Of a stretch of 64,000 bases of DNA, positions 11,872 to 20,501 are shown piece after piece (positions within the stretch are counted from its first letter, which is position 1; the number at the start of each line of letters is the position of its first letter). Below the pieces are notes generated by a model. The model searched no databases and was not told the origin of the DNA. It saw nothing but the letters and a program-made list of their open reading frames with translations. The position numbers and the translations under genes are program-made. Origin of the DNA: Halomonas sp. TA22 (GTDB lineage: Bacteria > Pseudomonadota > Gammaproteobacteria > Pseudomonadales > Halomonadaceae). Location: contig NZ_CP053108.1 in the NCBI RefSeq assembly GCF_013009075.1, positions 2,170,001 through 2,234,000 on the forward strand, given 5' to 3'.

Positions 11872-12845
11872 CACCTCGGGGGCGGGGCAAGACCCAGCTG
11901 ACGGCGTGCCGCCTGCAGCTGCTCGTCAGGCAGGGCAACGAAGCCCGTCTCGACGACGATTGCCTGGCCCCGCGGTGAAAGCACCAGATCGACGAAGGCC
12001 CGTTCGGGGCCGGGCAGCCGCTCACCGGGAGGCAGGTTGACGTAGAGATAGAGCGTTCGGGAGAGCGGATAGTCGCCGCTCAGCGTGGTCTCGGCATTGG
12101 CTGCCACGGCCGTGCGGTTGCCCTGGCGCAGCGGCACGGCCCGTACCCCCGGCGTCACGTAACCAAGCCCGGCATAGCCGATTCCCCCCGGTGCGCTGGC
12201 GACGGCCGCCACCACCGTCGAGGAGCCGGGATGCTCGTTTACATCGAGCCGGAAATCGCCACCGCACAGGGCCGTGCCCCTGAATATGCCATGGCTACCG
12301 GAGACGGAATTGCGCCCATGGCGGTCAATGGGACCGGTGAGTGTCGCCCCGGGAATGGCCAGGTCACGCCAGGTACCGACGTTGGCTTCACCGCAGCGGC
12401 GCGTATCGGAAAATATCGCGTCGACCTCGGCAAGCGACAGCGACGCCAACGGGTTGTGGCGATGCACGAAAACCGCCAGGGCATCCATCGCCACCGGTAT
12501 CTGCAGCGGCTCATGACCCTGGCGCCGGCGGAAATCGTCGCGCTCGGCCGCCGACATCGGCCGCGACATGGGGCCCAGCCGCGTGGTGCCAGCCGCCAGC
12601 GCGGCCGGGGCGGTGGCCGAGCCGCTCGCCTGCAGCTGCAGTCGCACACCGGGATGCTCGCGCTCGAGCGCCTCGCCCCAGCGCAGCATCAGCCCGGCCA
12701 GGGTTTCGGAGCCTATCGAGTCGAGCGTCCCGGCAACTGGACGCAGACCCTCTGTGGCCAGTCCAGGCAGTGTCGCAAACGCCAGGCTCAACAGCACCAC
12801 CACTCTGGCGCACATGCGCTTGATGTCAACAGCCTCGATATCCAT
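11871..12845 (-). CDS. pstS: Periplasmic phosphate-binding protein PstS-like
   Basis: Substrate-binding protein expected to hand phosphate to PstC/PstA. The 324-aa product starts with a signal peptide (hydrophobic VVVLLSLAFATLPGLA, cleavage near residue 30). Family features include GSATAPAALAAGTTRLGPMSR, the RHGRNSVSGSHGIFR anion-binding stretch and GGIGYAGLGY. ATG at 12845 is preferred because GAGGAA lies 7 bases upstream; the frame is open to 12992 but that start has no support and runs into the divergent gene. It is a divergent PstS rather than a close E. coli PstS relative. Unlike pstC, it has no complete Pho box in front; only a CTGTCTT half-site is seen near 12885. Confidence 0.85.
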   Translation of the reverse strand: MDIEAVDIKRMCARVVVLLSLAFATLPGLATEGLRPVAGTLDSIGSETLAGLMLRWGEALEREHPGVRLQLQASGSATAPAALAAGTTRLGPMSRPMSAAERDDFRRRQGHEPLQIPVAMDALAVFVHRHNPLASLSLAEVDAIFSDTRRCGEANVGTWRDLAIPGATLTGPIDRHGRNSVSGSHGIFRGTALCGGDFRLDVNEHPGSSTVVAAVASAPGGIGYAGLGYVTPGVRAVPLRQGNRTAVAANAETTLSGDYPLSRTLYLYVNLPPGERLPGPERAFVDLVLSPRGQAIVVETGFVALPDEQLQAARRQLGLAPPPR

Positions 12846-12961
12846 GCAAGCTTCCTCGGGATGGCCATTCGACGATAAGATGCCCCAAGACAGCGCGACG
12901 CCGTCGCCACGCCGCCGCTCCTGGAGAGCGCTCGACAACAACAAGACACGACGCCAACGCC

Positions 12962-13366
12962 ATGACCGATCTTGACGATGTTCCCGCCCCACAGGGTCAT
13001 TTGACCCTGAAACTGCTGGCCACGAAACAGGATACCAACTTCTATGGCGATATCCCCGCCGGCTGGCTGGTCGCCCATATGGATCAGGCTGCCGAACTGG
13101 CGGCCGGACGCCAGGCTCACGGCCGTACCGCCACCGTGGCCATCGAGTCGATGGATTTTCTGTGCCCGGTACGGGTCGGCTCGATGGTCAACATCTTTAC
13201 CGTGGTGCGCCATATCGGACGCAGCTCGATCAAGATCGACGTCGAGGTATGGATACGTCCGCCCCACGAGCGCGACCCGGACGAACTCTACAAGGTGACC
13301 GAGGCGCGCTTCGTGGTGGTGGCACTGGACGACAACGGGCGTATCCGCACCGTCCCCGAGGCGTAG
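12962..13366 (+). CDS. Acyl-CoA thioesterase, hotdog fold (YciA-like)
   Basis: Predicted to hydrolyse acyl-CoA thioesters to free acid and CoA. The 134-aa protein is a single hotdog domain. It has the expected order: DTNFYGDIPAGWLVAHMDQAA (the central helix wrapped by the sheet, with the conserved Asn and Asp), then MDFLCPVRVGSMV and RSSIKIDVEVW strands, then a C-terminal strand AFVVVALDDNGR-like. Length and motif order fit the YciA/cytosolic acyl-CoA hydrolase group; chain-length preference cannot be inferred. It is monocistronic, divergent from pstS by 116 bases, and followed by a symmetrical terminator shared with the convergent TRAP gene. Confidence 0.85.
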   Translation: MTDLDDVPAPQGHLTLKLLATKQDTNFYGDIPAGWLVAHMDQAAELAAGRQAHGRTATVAIESMDFLCPVRVGSMVNIFTVVRHIGRSSIKIDVEVWIRPPHERDPDELYKVTEARFVVVALDDNGRIRTVPEA

Positions 13367-13393
13367 CCCAGCCATTGCTGCGCCATAAATGCG

Positions 13394-13415
13394 ATGGGCG
13401 CCCGAAGGCGCCCAT
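13394..13415. terminator. Bidirectional hairpin between convergent genes
   Basis: ATGGGCGCC (13394-13402), loop CGAA, GGCGCCCAT (13407-13415): a perfect 9-bp stem with a tetraloop. It lies between the stops of the thioesterase gene and the TRAP binding-protein gene. It lacks a clear T-tract on either side, so strength is uncertain. Confidence 0.6.
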
Positions 13416-13445
13416 GCAGATGATCCTGTAGATAACCGCAGTGGA

Positions 13446-14534
13446 TCAGGCGCCGACGGTATCGCGCCCTCTCAGGTAGGCGAACTCGCCGATATCGGTG
13501 TAGGGCCTGACCAGCTGCTGGAAGGCGACATAGGAGTCGTAGATCCGCTTCGACGCCGGGTCGTTGTCGACCTGGCGCTGCAGTACGGTCATCGAGGATT
13601 CATACAGCGCGCTCATGACATCCTCGGGGAAGGCGCGCAGCTCGACGCCATGTTCGTCGACAAGGGTCTCGAGCGCCTGGGCGTTGCGATAGGTGAACTC
13701 GTCGATCATCGACAGGTTGGCCGAGCGCGCGGCTTCCACGACGACTGCCTTGAGGTCGTCGGGTAGGGCGTTCCAGGCGTCCAGGTTGATGGTGCCTTCC
13801 AGACCCGCGCTGGGCTCGTTCCACACCGAGGTGTAGTAGTAGTCGGCGACCTGGTAGAGGCCGAAGGCCATGTCGTTATAGGGGCCTACCCAGTCGGCGG
13901 CGTCGAGCACGCCGGTCTGCATCGAGGTGAAGATCTCCGAGCCCGGCATGTTGACCGCCGTGGCGCCGATACCGTTCATCGCCTCGCCGGCCAGGCCCGG
14001 CAGGCGAATACGCAGGCCGCGCATGTCGGCCAGGGAGTTGATCTCTTTCTTGAACCAGCCGGCCATCTGGGTGCCGGTGTTGCCGACCAGGAAGGGCTTG
14101 AGATTATGGCTGGCGTAGAGCTCGTCCCACAGCTCCTGGCCGCCGCCGTGGTACATCCAGGCGTTCATCTCGGTGGTGTTCATGCCGAACGGCACGGCGG
14201 TGAAGAACTGCGCCGCTGCGACCTTGCCGCGCCAGTAGTAGGAGGCGGAGTGACCCATCTCGGCGGTACCCGCGGCCACCGCATCGAAGACCTCCATGGC
14301 CGGCACCAGCTCGCCGGCACCAAAGACCTGGACGCGCATGCGCCCGCCCGAGAGGCGCTCGATGCGTTGGGCGAAGTCGTTGGCGCCCGTCCCCAGCGCG
14401 GGGAAGTTCTTCGGCCAGGAGGTGACCATGCGCCAGGTGATGGTGTCCTGGGCTTGGGCAATGGAGATGAAGGGCGCGGCGACGGCGCCGGCCGCGCCGG
14501 CACCCAGCGCGGTCAAGAATTGTCGGCGTTGCAT
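13446..14534 (-). CDS. Orphan TRAP transporter substrate-binding protein, Tat-exported
   Basis: Periplasmic solute receptor of the DctP/TakP type (362 aa), which delivers carboxylates or 2-oxoacids to a TRAP permease. The N-terminus is a twin-arginine signal (RRQFLTALGAGAAGAVAAP), cleaved near the ...IAQAQ segment at residue 28. The mature part shows the family pattern: WRMVTSWPKNFP, then LRIRLPGLAGEAMNGIGATAVNMP (with the carboxylate-pairing Arg), then ADWVGPYNDMAFG. The sequence resembles the TakP alpha-keto-acid group. No DctQ or DctM membrane subunit is nearby, so its permease must be encoded elsewhere. A Tat signal suggests that it folds, or binds a ligand or metal, before export. Confidence 0.88.
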   Translation of the reverse strand: MQRRQFLTALGAGAAGAVAAPFISIAQAQDTITWRMVTSWPKNFPALGTGANDFAQRIERLSGGRMRVQVFGAGELVPAMEVFDAVAAGTAEMGHSASYYWRGKVAAAQFFTAVPFGMNTTEMNAWMYHGGGQELWDELYASHNLKPFLVGNTGTQMAGWFKKEINSLADMRGLRIRLPGLAGEAMNGIGATAVNMPGSEIFTSMQTGVLDAADWVGPYNDMAFGLYQVADYYYTSVWNEPSAGLEGTINLDAWNALPDDLKAVVVEAARSANLSMIDEFTYRNAQALETLVDEHGVELRAFPEDVMSALYESSMTVLQRQVDNDPASKRIYDSYVAFQQLVRPYTDIGEFAYLRGRDTVGA

Positions 14535-14657
14535 GAGCGTATGTGACTCCAGAAGCGTTATTGTGGTGCTGCCGCCGGGGCAAGGCCCCGGGAAGTGTCC
14601 GCCAAGCAGTATGCTAAGCGATCAATTATTCGGCAAGCCCCACGCGCCGGCGTTGGC

Positions 14658-16880
14658 CTACAGCGGGGTCAGCTTGGCAAACCCCAGCACCAGCCACTTG
14701 TCCCCTTCGCCTTCGAAACTCACCTGCACCCGGGCCCGTTCACCCTCCCCCTCGGCATTGAGGATCACCCCCTCGCCGAACAGCGGATGGCTGACGCGCT
14801 GGCCAAGCGACAGCGTCGGCAGCTCCCCGCCGCCATTCACCGAGGTCTGCCGGGACAGTCCCACGGCGGGCCGCGACGCGATCACCGGCCGCGAGATCTG
14901 GCCACGCAGACGCACCTCCTCAAGAAGCTCCTCGGGCAGCTCGCGCAGGAAGCGCGACGGCCGCTGGAAGGTCTCCTTGCCATGCAGGCGGCGCAGCTCG
15001 GCGTAAGTGAGGTAGAGCTTGCGCATGGCACGGGTCAGGCCCACGTAGCAGAGCCTGCGCTCCTCCTCGAGGCGCCCCGGCTCCTCGAGCGACATCTTGT
15101 GCGGAAAGAGCCCCTCCTCGACACCAGCGATGAACACCACCGGGAACTCCAGCCCCTTGGCGGAGTGCAGCGTCATCAGCTGCACGCTATCCTCGAACTC
15201 GGCGGCCTCGTGGTCGCCGGCGTTGAGCGCCGCCTCGGAGAGGAAGGCCTCCAGCGCCGCCATGCCCTCGCCGACCTCCGGCGCCTCGAAGGCATCGCCC
15301 TGGGTGAAGGCGCGTGCAGCGTTGACCAGCTCCTCCAGGTTCTCGACCCGCGCCTGGCCCTTCTCGCCCTTCTCGTTGGCATGATGCTCCACCAGCCCGG
15401 AGGCCTGGTTCACATGGGCGACGATTTCGTGCAGCGCCATGCCGGCGGTGTCGTTCTCGAGCTGGTCGATCAGGTCGGCGAAGGCGCGCACGGCGTTGCA
15501 GGCGCGCCCCTTGAGGCTAGCATCGGAGGCCCCGTCCTGGGAAATACAGTCATGCAACGCCTGCCACAGCGAGACATTGGCCACCCGGGCCCGTTCGCGC
15601 AGGATCTCCACGCTGCGCGTGCCGATGCCGCGTGCCGGCACGTTGATCACCCGCTCAAGCGACGCGTCATCCTCGCGGTTGAGCAGCAGGCGCAGGTAGG
15701 CCAGGGCGTTCTTGATCTCGAGGCGCTCGTAGAAGCGCTGGCCGCCGTAGATGCGATATGGCACTCCCTGTCGGATCAGCGTCTCCTCCAGCACCCGTGA
15801 CTGAGCGTTGGAGCGGTAGAGAATGGCGATCTCGCGGCGTAGCACCCCGTCGCGCACCTGTTCGTTGATGGTGTCGACGATGAAGCGCGCCTCGTCGAGA
15901 TCGTTGAAGCCGGCGTAAAGCGAGATCGACTCACCCCGCGCACCGTCGGTCCACAGCTCCTTGCCCATGCGTCCGGCGTTATGGCTGATCAGCGCGTTGG
16001 CAGCATCCAGAATGGCGCTGGTGGAGCGGTAGTTCTGCTCCAGGCGCACGGTGCGGGTATCGGTGAACTCCTGCTCGAAGCGGCGAATGTTCTCGATGCG
16101 CGCCCCGCGCCAGCCGTAGATCGACTGGTCGTCGTCGCCGACCACGGTCATCCCGGTACGCTCGCCGGCGAGCAGTTTCAACCAGGCGTATTGAAGGGTA
16201 TTGGTGTCCTGGAACTCATCGACCAGCAGGTGGCCGAAGCGTTCGCGGTAGTGGGCGAGCAGCGCCGGAGTATCGCGCAGCAGCTCGAGGCTTCGCAGCA
16301 GCAACTCGCCGAAATCGACCAGACCGCCGCGCTCGCAGGTCAGCTGATAGCGCTCATAGAGTTCGACCATCTGTGCCATGTAGGCATCGCCATGCGTCTC
16401 GACCTGGTGCGGGCGCAGCCCCTCCTCCTTGCAGCCGGAGATGAAGTACTGCACCTGGCGTGGAGGAAAGCGCTCGTCGTCGATGCGGTGATCCTTGATC
16501 AGGCGCTTGACCAGGCGCAGCTGATCGTCCGAGTCGATGATCTGGAAATGCTGGGGCAGGCGCGCATCCTGCCAATGGGTGCGCAGCAGGCGGTGGGAGA
16601 TAGAGTGGAAGGTGCCCACCCACATGTTGCGCAGCGAAAGTCCGAGCAGCGCCTCGAGGCGCGTACGCATCTCGCGGGCCGCCTTGTTGGTGAAGGTCAC
16701 GGCGAGAATGGCGTAGGGAGAGAGTCCCTCGGTGCGCATCAGCCAGGCGATGCGGTGCACAAGCACCCGCGTCTTGCCCGAGCCGGCCCCGGCCAGCACC
16801 AGCATGTTGCCCTGGGGGGCGCTGACCGCCTCGCGCTGGGCAGGATTGAGGTGATCGAGAATCGCCGTGACGTCGTCCAT
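14658..16880 (-). CDS. uvrD: DNA helicase II (UvrD)
   Basis: Superfamily 1A 3'-5' helicase acting in nucleotide excision repair, mismatch repair and removal of RecA filaments or stalled polymerases. The 740-aa protein starts almost like E. coli UvrD (LNPAQREAVSAPQGN). It carries Walker A AGAGSGKT (30-37), motif Ia AVTFTNKAAREM, motif II LLVDEFQDTN near 220, motif III VGDDDQSIYGWRGA, and motif V/VI sequences LMTLHSAKGLEFPVVF and EERRLCYVGLTRA. The basic C-terminal tail ends in a Tudor-like segment (VSHPLFGEGVILNAEGEGE). It lies 50 bases after hexR on the same strand. Upstream of the TRAP gene a GC hairpin at 14575-14591 may mark its 3' end. Confidence 0.96.
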   Translation of the reverse strand: MDDVTAILDHLNPAQREAVSAPQGNMLVLAGAGSGKTRVLVHRIAWLMRTEGLSPYAILAVTFTNKAAREMRTRLEALLGLSLRNMWVGTFHSISHRLLRTHWQDARLPQHFQIIDSDDQLRLVKRLIKDHRIDDERFPPRQVQYFISGCKEEGLRPHQVETHGDAYMAQMVELYERYQLTCERGGLVDFGELLLRSLELLRDTPALLAHYRERFGHLLVDEFQDTNTLQYAWLKLLAGERTGMTVVGDDDQSIYGWRGARIENIRRFEQEFTDTRTVRLEQNYRSTSAILDAANALISHNAGRMGKELWTDGARGESISLYAGFNDLDEARFIVDTINEQVRDGVLRREIAILYRSNAQSRVLEETLIRQGVPYRIYGGQRFYERLEIKNALAYLRLLLNREDDASLERVINVPARGIGTRSVEILRERARVANVSLWQALHDCISQDGASDASLKGRACNAVRAFADLIDQLENDTAGMALHEIVAHVNQASGLVEHHANEKGEKGQARVENLEELVNAARAFTQGDAFEAPEVGEGMAALEAFLSEAALNAGDHEAAEFEDSVQLMTLHSAKGLEFPVVFIAGVEEGLFPHKMSLEEPGRLEEERRLCYVGLTRAMRKLYLTYAELRRLHGKETFQRPSRFLRELPEELLEEVRLRGQISRPVIASRPAVGLSRQTSVNGGGELPTLSLGQRVSHPLFGEGVILNAEGEGERARVQVSFEGEGDKWLVLGFAKLTPL

Positions 16881-16930
16881 AGCGGCAGCTACTTGCGGTC
16901 AAAAATGGACGCCTAGCTTACCACACTGGG

Positions 16931-17791
16931 TTACTGCTCTTCCGACTCGGGGAAGCGCAGCGAGTTGAGGCTCTTCTTCACCGACTTGAGCTGTTCGGTC
17001 AGCTTGGGGCCACGGGTTTTGGCCACGCCCACCGCAAGCACGTCGATCAGCACCAGGTGAGCGACTCGCGAACTCATCGGCGTATAGATCTCAGTGTCCT
17101 CGTGCACGTCGATATAGAGCGGTAGGGTCACCTCCTCGGCCAGCGGCGTGCCGCTCGGGCACAGGCCAATCACCGTGGCGCCGGAGTCCCGGGCCAGCTG
17201 GACGCTTGCCACCAGGGCCTTGGTACGCCCCGTCTGGGAGATCGCCACCACCACGTCGCCCTTCTTGAGCGTAACGGCCGACATGTTCTGCATGTGCGGA
17301 TCGGCGTAGGCGGAGGTGGAGATCTGCAGCCGGAAGAACTTGTGCTGGGCATCGAAGGCCACCGCACCGGAGGCGCCGAAACCGTAGAACTCCACTCGGT
17401 TGGCCAGGGCCAGGGCGTTGATGGCCTGGTTGAGGGCCTCATTGTCGAGGCGATCGCGCACCGACAGCAGGGTCCCCACCGTGGAGTCGAAGATGCTCTG
17501 CGAGAATTCGGCGACCGTGTCACTATCGTTCATCGAGAACTGCGCGAACTGGCTGCCGCTGGCCAGCATCTGGGCGAGCTTGAGCTTGAAATCCTGAAAG
17601 CCGTTGCAGCCCAGCGCCCGGCAGAAGCGCACTACGGTAGGTTCGCTCACCTTGGCCTCGGTGGCGAGATCGACGATGCGCATATGGATGACATCCTCGG
17701 GGTTGCGCAGCACGAAACGCGCCACCTTCTGTTCGGAGCGACGGAAGTGCTCCATGCGGCTTCTCAGCTCGTCGAATAGGGCGCGGCTCAC
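16931..17791 (-). CDS. hexR: HexR-type transcriptional regulator (RpiR family)
   Basis: Sugar-phosphate-sensing regulator; in Pseudomonas and related bacteria HexR binds KDPG and controls the Entner-Doudoroff pathway and central carbon genes. The protein (286 aa) has an RpiR helix-turn-helix (about residues 1-77, with KVSEPTVVRFCRALGCNGFQDFK) and a SIS sugar-isomerase domain (about 120-260, with GFGASGAVAFDAQHKFFRL and AISQTGRTKALV). The start is GTG with GAGGAG seven bases upstream. It is usually beside zwf, edd or glk; here no such gene adjoins it, so it acts at a distance. The 232-base gap to the divergent small gene is its likely promoter region. Confidence 0.9.
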   Translation of the reverse strand: MSRALFDELRSRMEHFRRSEQKVARFVLRNPEDVIHMRIVDLATEAKVSEPTVVRFCRALGCNGFQDFKLKLAQMLASGSQFAQFSMNDSDTVAEFSQSIFDSTVGTLLSVRDRLDNEALNQAINALALANRVEFYGFGASGAVAFDAQHKFFRLQISTSAYADPHMQNMSAVTLKKGDVVVAISQTGRTKALVASVQLARDSGATVIGLCPSGTPLAEEVTLPLYIDVHEDTEIYTPMSSRVAHLVLIDVLAVGVAKTRGPKLTEQLKSVKKSLNSLRFPESEEQ

Positions 17792-17930
17792 GGGAAACTC
17801 CTCGTTGGCATGTTACTTGCTTGTTCCTGTTTGGCATCCGTGCGGCAAGGCACTGCCACAGTATGCCTCAGCGTCAGCACAAAATGTCACGCGTTTGACG
17901 ACAAGGTCGTAACAAAAAACCGCCACGAAC

Positions 17931-17996
17931 TTCATCATTTTGTCAACTGAGGTATAGTAATTGTGTCCTGCCGGTGAGTTGCCCTTGGACCGGCAG
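17931..17996 (+). promoter_or_regulatory. Promoter and leader hairpin of the 66-aa gene
   Basis: A weak -35 TTCATC (17931-17936), 16-base spacer and -10 TATAGT (17953-17958) precede an 8-bp perfect stem, CTGCCGGT (17968-17975) pairing with ACCGGCAG (17989-17996) around a 13-base loop. The hairpin would lie at the very 5' end of the transcript, about 28 bases before the start codon. The rest of the 17792-18023 gap is AT-richer than its surroundings. Confidence 0.45.
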
Positions 17997-18023
17997 TTCC
18001 CACTTGGGTCAGGAGAGTCGTAC

Positions 18024-18224
18024 ATGCGCAATGTCGAACAGGTTACCTCCCTAAAAAGTGAACTCCTCGACATTTTCATGAGCATACAGGTCGTCGAGCA
18101 CGAGCAACGCCAGAAAATGGCCGCCACACGCTACCTAAGAGCGCGTCGCGGCATCGAACTGCACAAGGAGTTCAAACGGCTGGAACGCGATATCGCACCA
18201 CTGGATGAAGTGCAGGCTCGATAG
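18024..18224 (+). CDS. Small conserved-looking charged protein, 66 aa
   Basis: Unrecognised small protein, mostly helical and charged, without signal peptide or membrane segment. The first half (VTSLKSELLDIFMSIQVVEHEQR) looks amphipathic; the second half is basic (RYLRARRGIELHKEFKRLERDI). The second part recalls the short PA3496-family proteins of Pseudomonas, called putative envelope-integrity proteins in databases, but this is recall only. ATG at 18024 has AGGAGAG 6-7 bases upstream; the frame is open from 17961 but nothing supports that extra segment. It has its own promoter and leader hairpin and is divergent from hexR. Confidence 0.6.
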   Translation: MRNVEQVTSLKSELLDIFMSIQVVEHEQRQKMAATRYLRARRGIELHKEFKRLERDIAPLDEVQAR

Positions 18225-18261
18225 CTAACGCCTCGCGTAGGCGTAATCTCGTCGCCCTTCC

Positions 18262-18281
18262 GGGCCTCCTCGCCGAGGCCC
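18262..18281. terminator. Possible hairpin terminator between convergent genes
   Basis: GGGCCTC (18262-18268), loop CTCGCC, GAGGCCC (18275-18281). It lies between the 66-aa gene and convergent yecE. No T-tract follows directly, so the call is tentative. Confidence 0.35.
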
Positions 18282-18348
18282 AATGCTCGTTTACTCGAAA
18301 TTCCGGCTGATCATCAAGCCCAGTTGGCGATCTTATTGCATCGCCGTA

Positions 18349-19242
18349 TTAGAACAGGCTCTCCTGGTTCTCTCCGCTGAATGCACCGATCGATGGCCAC
18401 TCCATGCGCTGCGCCAACCGATCATAAAGCTGCCTGGCGAGCTGCGGTGCCTGACGGTTATCGGCGGTATGCACAAAAAGAAAAGGGCTTTTCCCCTGAT
18501 TTATCCACAGGCAGAGTTGTTCTATCCATGGGGTAAAGTAGTGCTCGTTGATGCCAGGATCGAGATGGCCAATAAAACGAATCAAAGGCTTGTCAGCCGT
18601 GGAGATCACGTGTAGCGGTCGTTTCGGCTTTTCCTGCCGGGCCTTGGCCAGCCCGCTGTCGCCGCTATCGGCGCCGAAGAAGAGTGGGCGCACATCAAGC
18701 ATGACACGATCCACGTTATGACTTATCAACAATTGGTTAAGGGCGATTTCCTCCGCCCCCTTGTGGAAAAACTCGCTGTGCCTGACTTCGACGGCACAGG
18801 GAATATCCTTGGGCCACCGCTCCAGCAATTGCGCTAACTGAGGTAGCTCCTCAATGCCAAAATCTCTCGGCAATTGCACCATGATGGGGCCAAGACGGTC
18901 ATGAAGAGGAGAGAGCCGATCGAGGAACTCTTCGAACGCCGCTTCGATTCCCATGAGGCGGCTTTCATGAGTCAGGCTTGCCGGCAACTTGAAACAGAAA
19001 CGAAACATCTCTGGCGCCTGACGCGCCCAAGCCGCTACCGTTTCAGCCTTCGGCGCGCCACTATAGAAGGTGGTATTGCCCTCCACCGCGGAAAAAATCT
19101 GGGCATAGTCGGCGAGCCGATCCTCTTGGCTGCCATGTGGCGGATAGAGCCCACCCCGCCAATCGGCATTGGCCCACATCGCCAGACCGAGATGGAGGCG
19201 GACGGGATCTGCATTGCGCCCGTGTGGCTTATCGCTGGACAC
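18349..19242 (-). CDS. DUF72 (YecE-like) protein
   Basis: TIM-barrel-like protein of the DUF72/YecE family, 297 aa; biochemical function not established. Recognisable family parts are the start LHLGLAMWANADWRGGLYP, the substrate-pocket pattern FSAVEGNTTFYSGAP, the segment FRFCFKLPASLTHESRL, the barrel strand CAVEVRHSEFF, and HVISTADKPLIRFIGH near the C-terminus. The start is GTG at 19242 with GAGGAG six bases upstream. It stands alone, divergent from the histone-deacetylase-like gene. Codon use looks less GC-rich than in the neighbouring core genes, consistent with an accessory patch. Confidence 0.85.
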   Translation of the reverse strand: MSSDKPHGRNADPVRLHLGLAMWANADWRGGLYPPHGSQEDRLADYAQIFSAVEGNTTFYSGAPKAETVAAWARQAPEMFRFCFKLPASLTHESRLMGIEAAFEEFLDRLSPLHDRLGPIMVQLPRDFGIEELPQLAQLLERWPKDIPCAVEVRHSEFFHKGAEEIALNQLLISHNVDRVMLDVRPLFFGADSGDSGLAKARQEKPKRPLHVISTADKPLIRFIGHLDPGINEHYFTPWIEQLCLWINQGKSPFLFVHTADNRQAPQLARQLYDRLAQRMEWPSIGAFSGENQESLF

Positions 19243-19316
19243 TTACACTCCTCGAATTACCGTTGGATCTACTAGGATTTTAACGCCCTTTCCCCAGCGC
19301 CAGCTGAACTATGCTG

Positions 19317-19346
19317 AAAAAAGCCACTTTTCATGCAGTGGCTTTT
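19317..19346. terminator. Terminator-like hairpin in the leader of the histone-deacetylase-like gene
   Basis: AAAAGCCACT (19319-19328) pairs with AGTGGCTTTT (19337-19346) around an 8-base loop, with A-tract on one side and T-tract on the other. It sits in a divergent gap, directly before the ribosome-binding site AGGAGG (19349-19354), where no upstream gene needs terminating. It could be an attenuator or a remnant of a rearrangement. Confidence 0.45.
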
Positions 19347-19361
19347 CCAGGAGGACGACCA

Positions 19362-20464
19362 TTGATAGGCGAGCGCGACGTGTTAGTGATTCATGATGAT
19401 CGCATGCTGGCGCATCGGCCTGACGCTGAAGCGCCCTTTCAGCCGGGCAAGCTTGAGAGCCGAGTACATGAGATCTTGGGCAGGCTTTTCGATGGAGCGG
19501 TGATCAAGTGGAGTTATCCGGAGCACCCCGGTCGGCTGCAGGCCATTACCGACTTGTTGGTTCGCGAGCCGGTGGCAGGGGTGCGCTATGAAACGGCCCG
19601 CCCCGCCACGGAGGAGCAACTGGTAGAGTGCATACCACCTCCTATATCGAGAATATCTATGCACTGCGTGGCAAGCAGGCCTGGCTCGATATCGACACGA
19701 CCGCAGTTTCGCCAGGCAGTGTCGAAGCCGCCGAAGTGGCGGCAGGCGCCGCCATTGCCGCGGTCGAAGCCGTCGTCGACGGTCGTGCCGGTAGCGCCTT
19801 CGCCCTCTGCCGCCCGCCGGGCCATCATGCGGACTCGGTACGTGCACGCGGCTTCTGCCTGTTCAACAATGTCGCGGTTGCCGCCGCCCATGCCCAGGCG
19901 TCATTGGGGTGTCAGCGCGTACTGATCATCGACTGGGACGTGCATCATGACAATGGAACGCAGGATATCTTCTGGGCCTCGCCAGACGTAATGTTCTTCG
20001 ATACCCATCGCGCCGCTCCCTTCTATCCGGGAACCGGCAACAAGGGGGAGGTCGGCGTCGGCCTGGGAGAGGGATTGACCGTCAACGTTCCCCTCCCCCC
20101 TGGATGCGGCGACCCAGCTTTGATCAAGGTCTACCGCGAAATACTGGTGCCGGCGGTGGAGTGGTTCAAGCCCGATCTCATCCTGGTATCGGCGGGCTTC
20201 GACATGCACCGCCTGGACCTCTGCATGAACCTCAGCTACAGCGGTTTCGGCGCGTTGACCGGTATCGTGCAGGAGCTGGCGGACACGCATTGCGATGGCC
20301 GTCTGGTCATGGTGCTGGAGGGTGGCTACCACCTCGAGTCGCTGGCGCGTGGCGTTCGGACAGTGCTGGAAATCCTCGCTGGAGGAGATCCGCCCGAGAT
20401 CGAAGAGCCCGGCATCAAGGAAGTGACCGAACTGACGGAATTCCATCGCCAGGCGTTCGGGTAG
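19362..20464 (+). pseudogene. Histone-deacetylase/acetylpolyamine-amidohydrolase family gene with a one-base frameshift
   Basis: Zinc-dependent deacetylase of the bacterial HDAC-like group, which acts on acetylpolyamines or acetylated small molecules or proteins. The 5' part (TTG 19362 with AGGAGG seven bases upstream; through ATEEQLVE) and the 3' part (from [11 protein letters not shown] at 19628) are in different frames. Restoring one G at about 19628 (GAG GTG CAT) joins them into a typical protein of about 367 aa. The 3' part holds all catalytic motifs: [38 protein letters not shown] and EGGYHLES. As written, the gene cannot make the full enzyme. The lesion is a single base within a GG pair, so a sequencing error is possible. 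Confidence 0.82.
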
Positions 20465-20501
20465 AGAAATCGCGATAGCCGTTCAGCCAAGGCAGACGTG
20501 G

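Noticed and set aside
12846-12961. Pho box upstream of pstS
   Set aside because: Only a CTGTCTT half-site is present; the partner repeat four bases away does not match.
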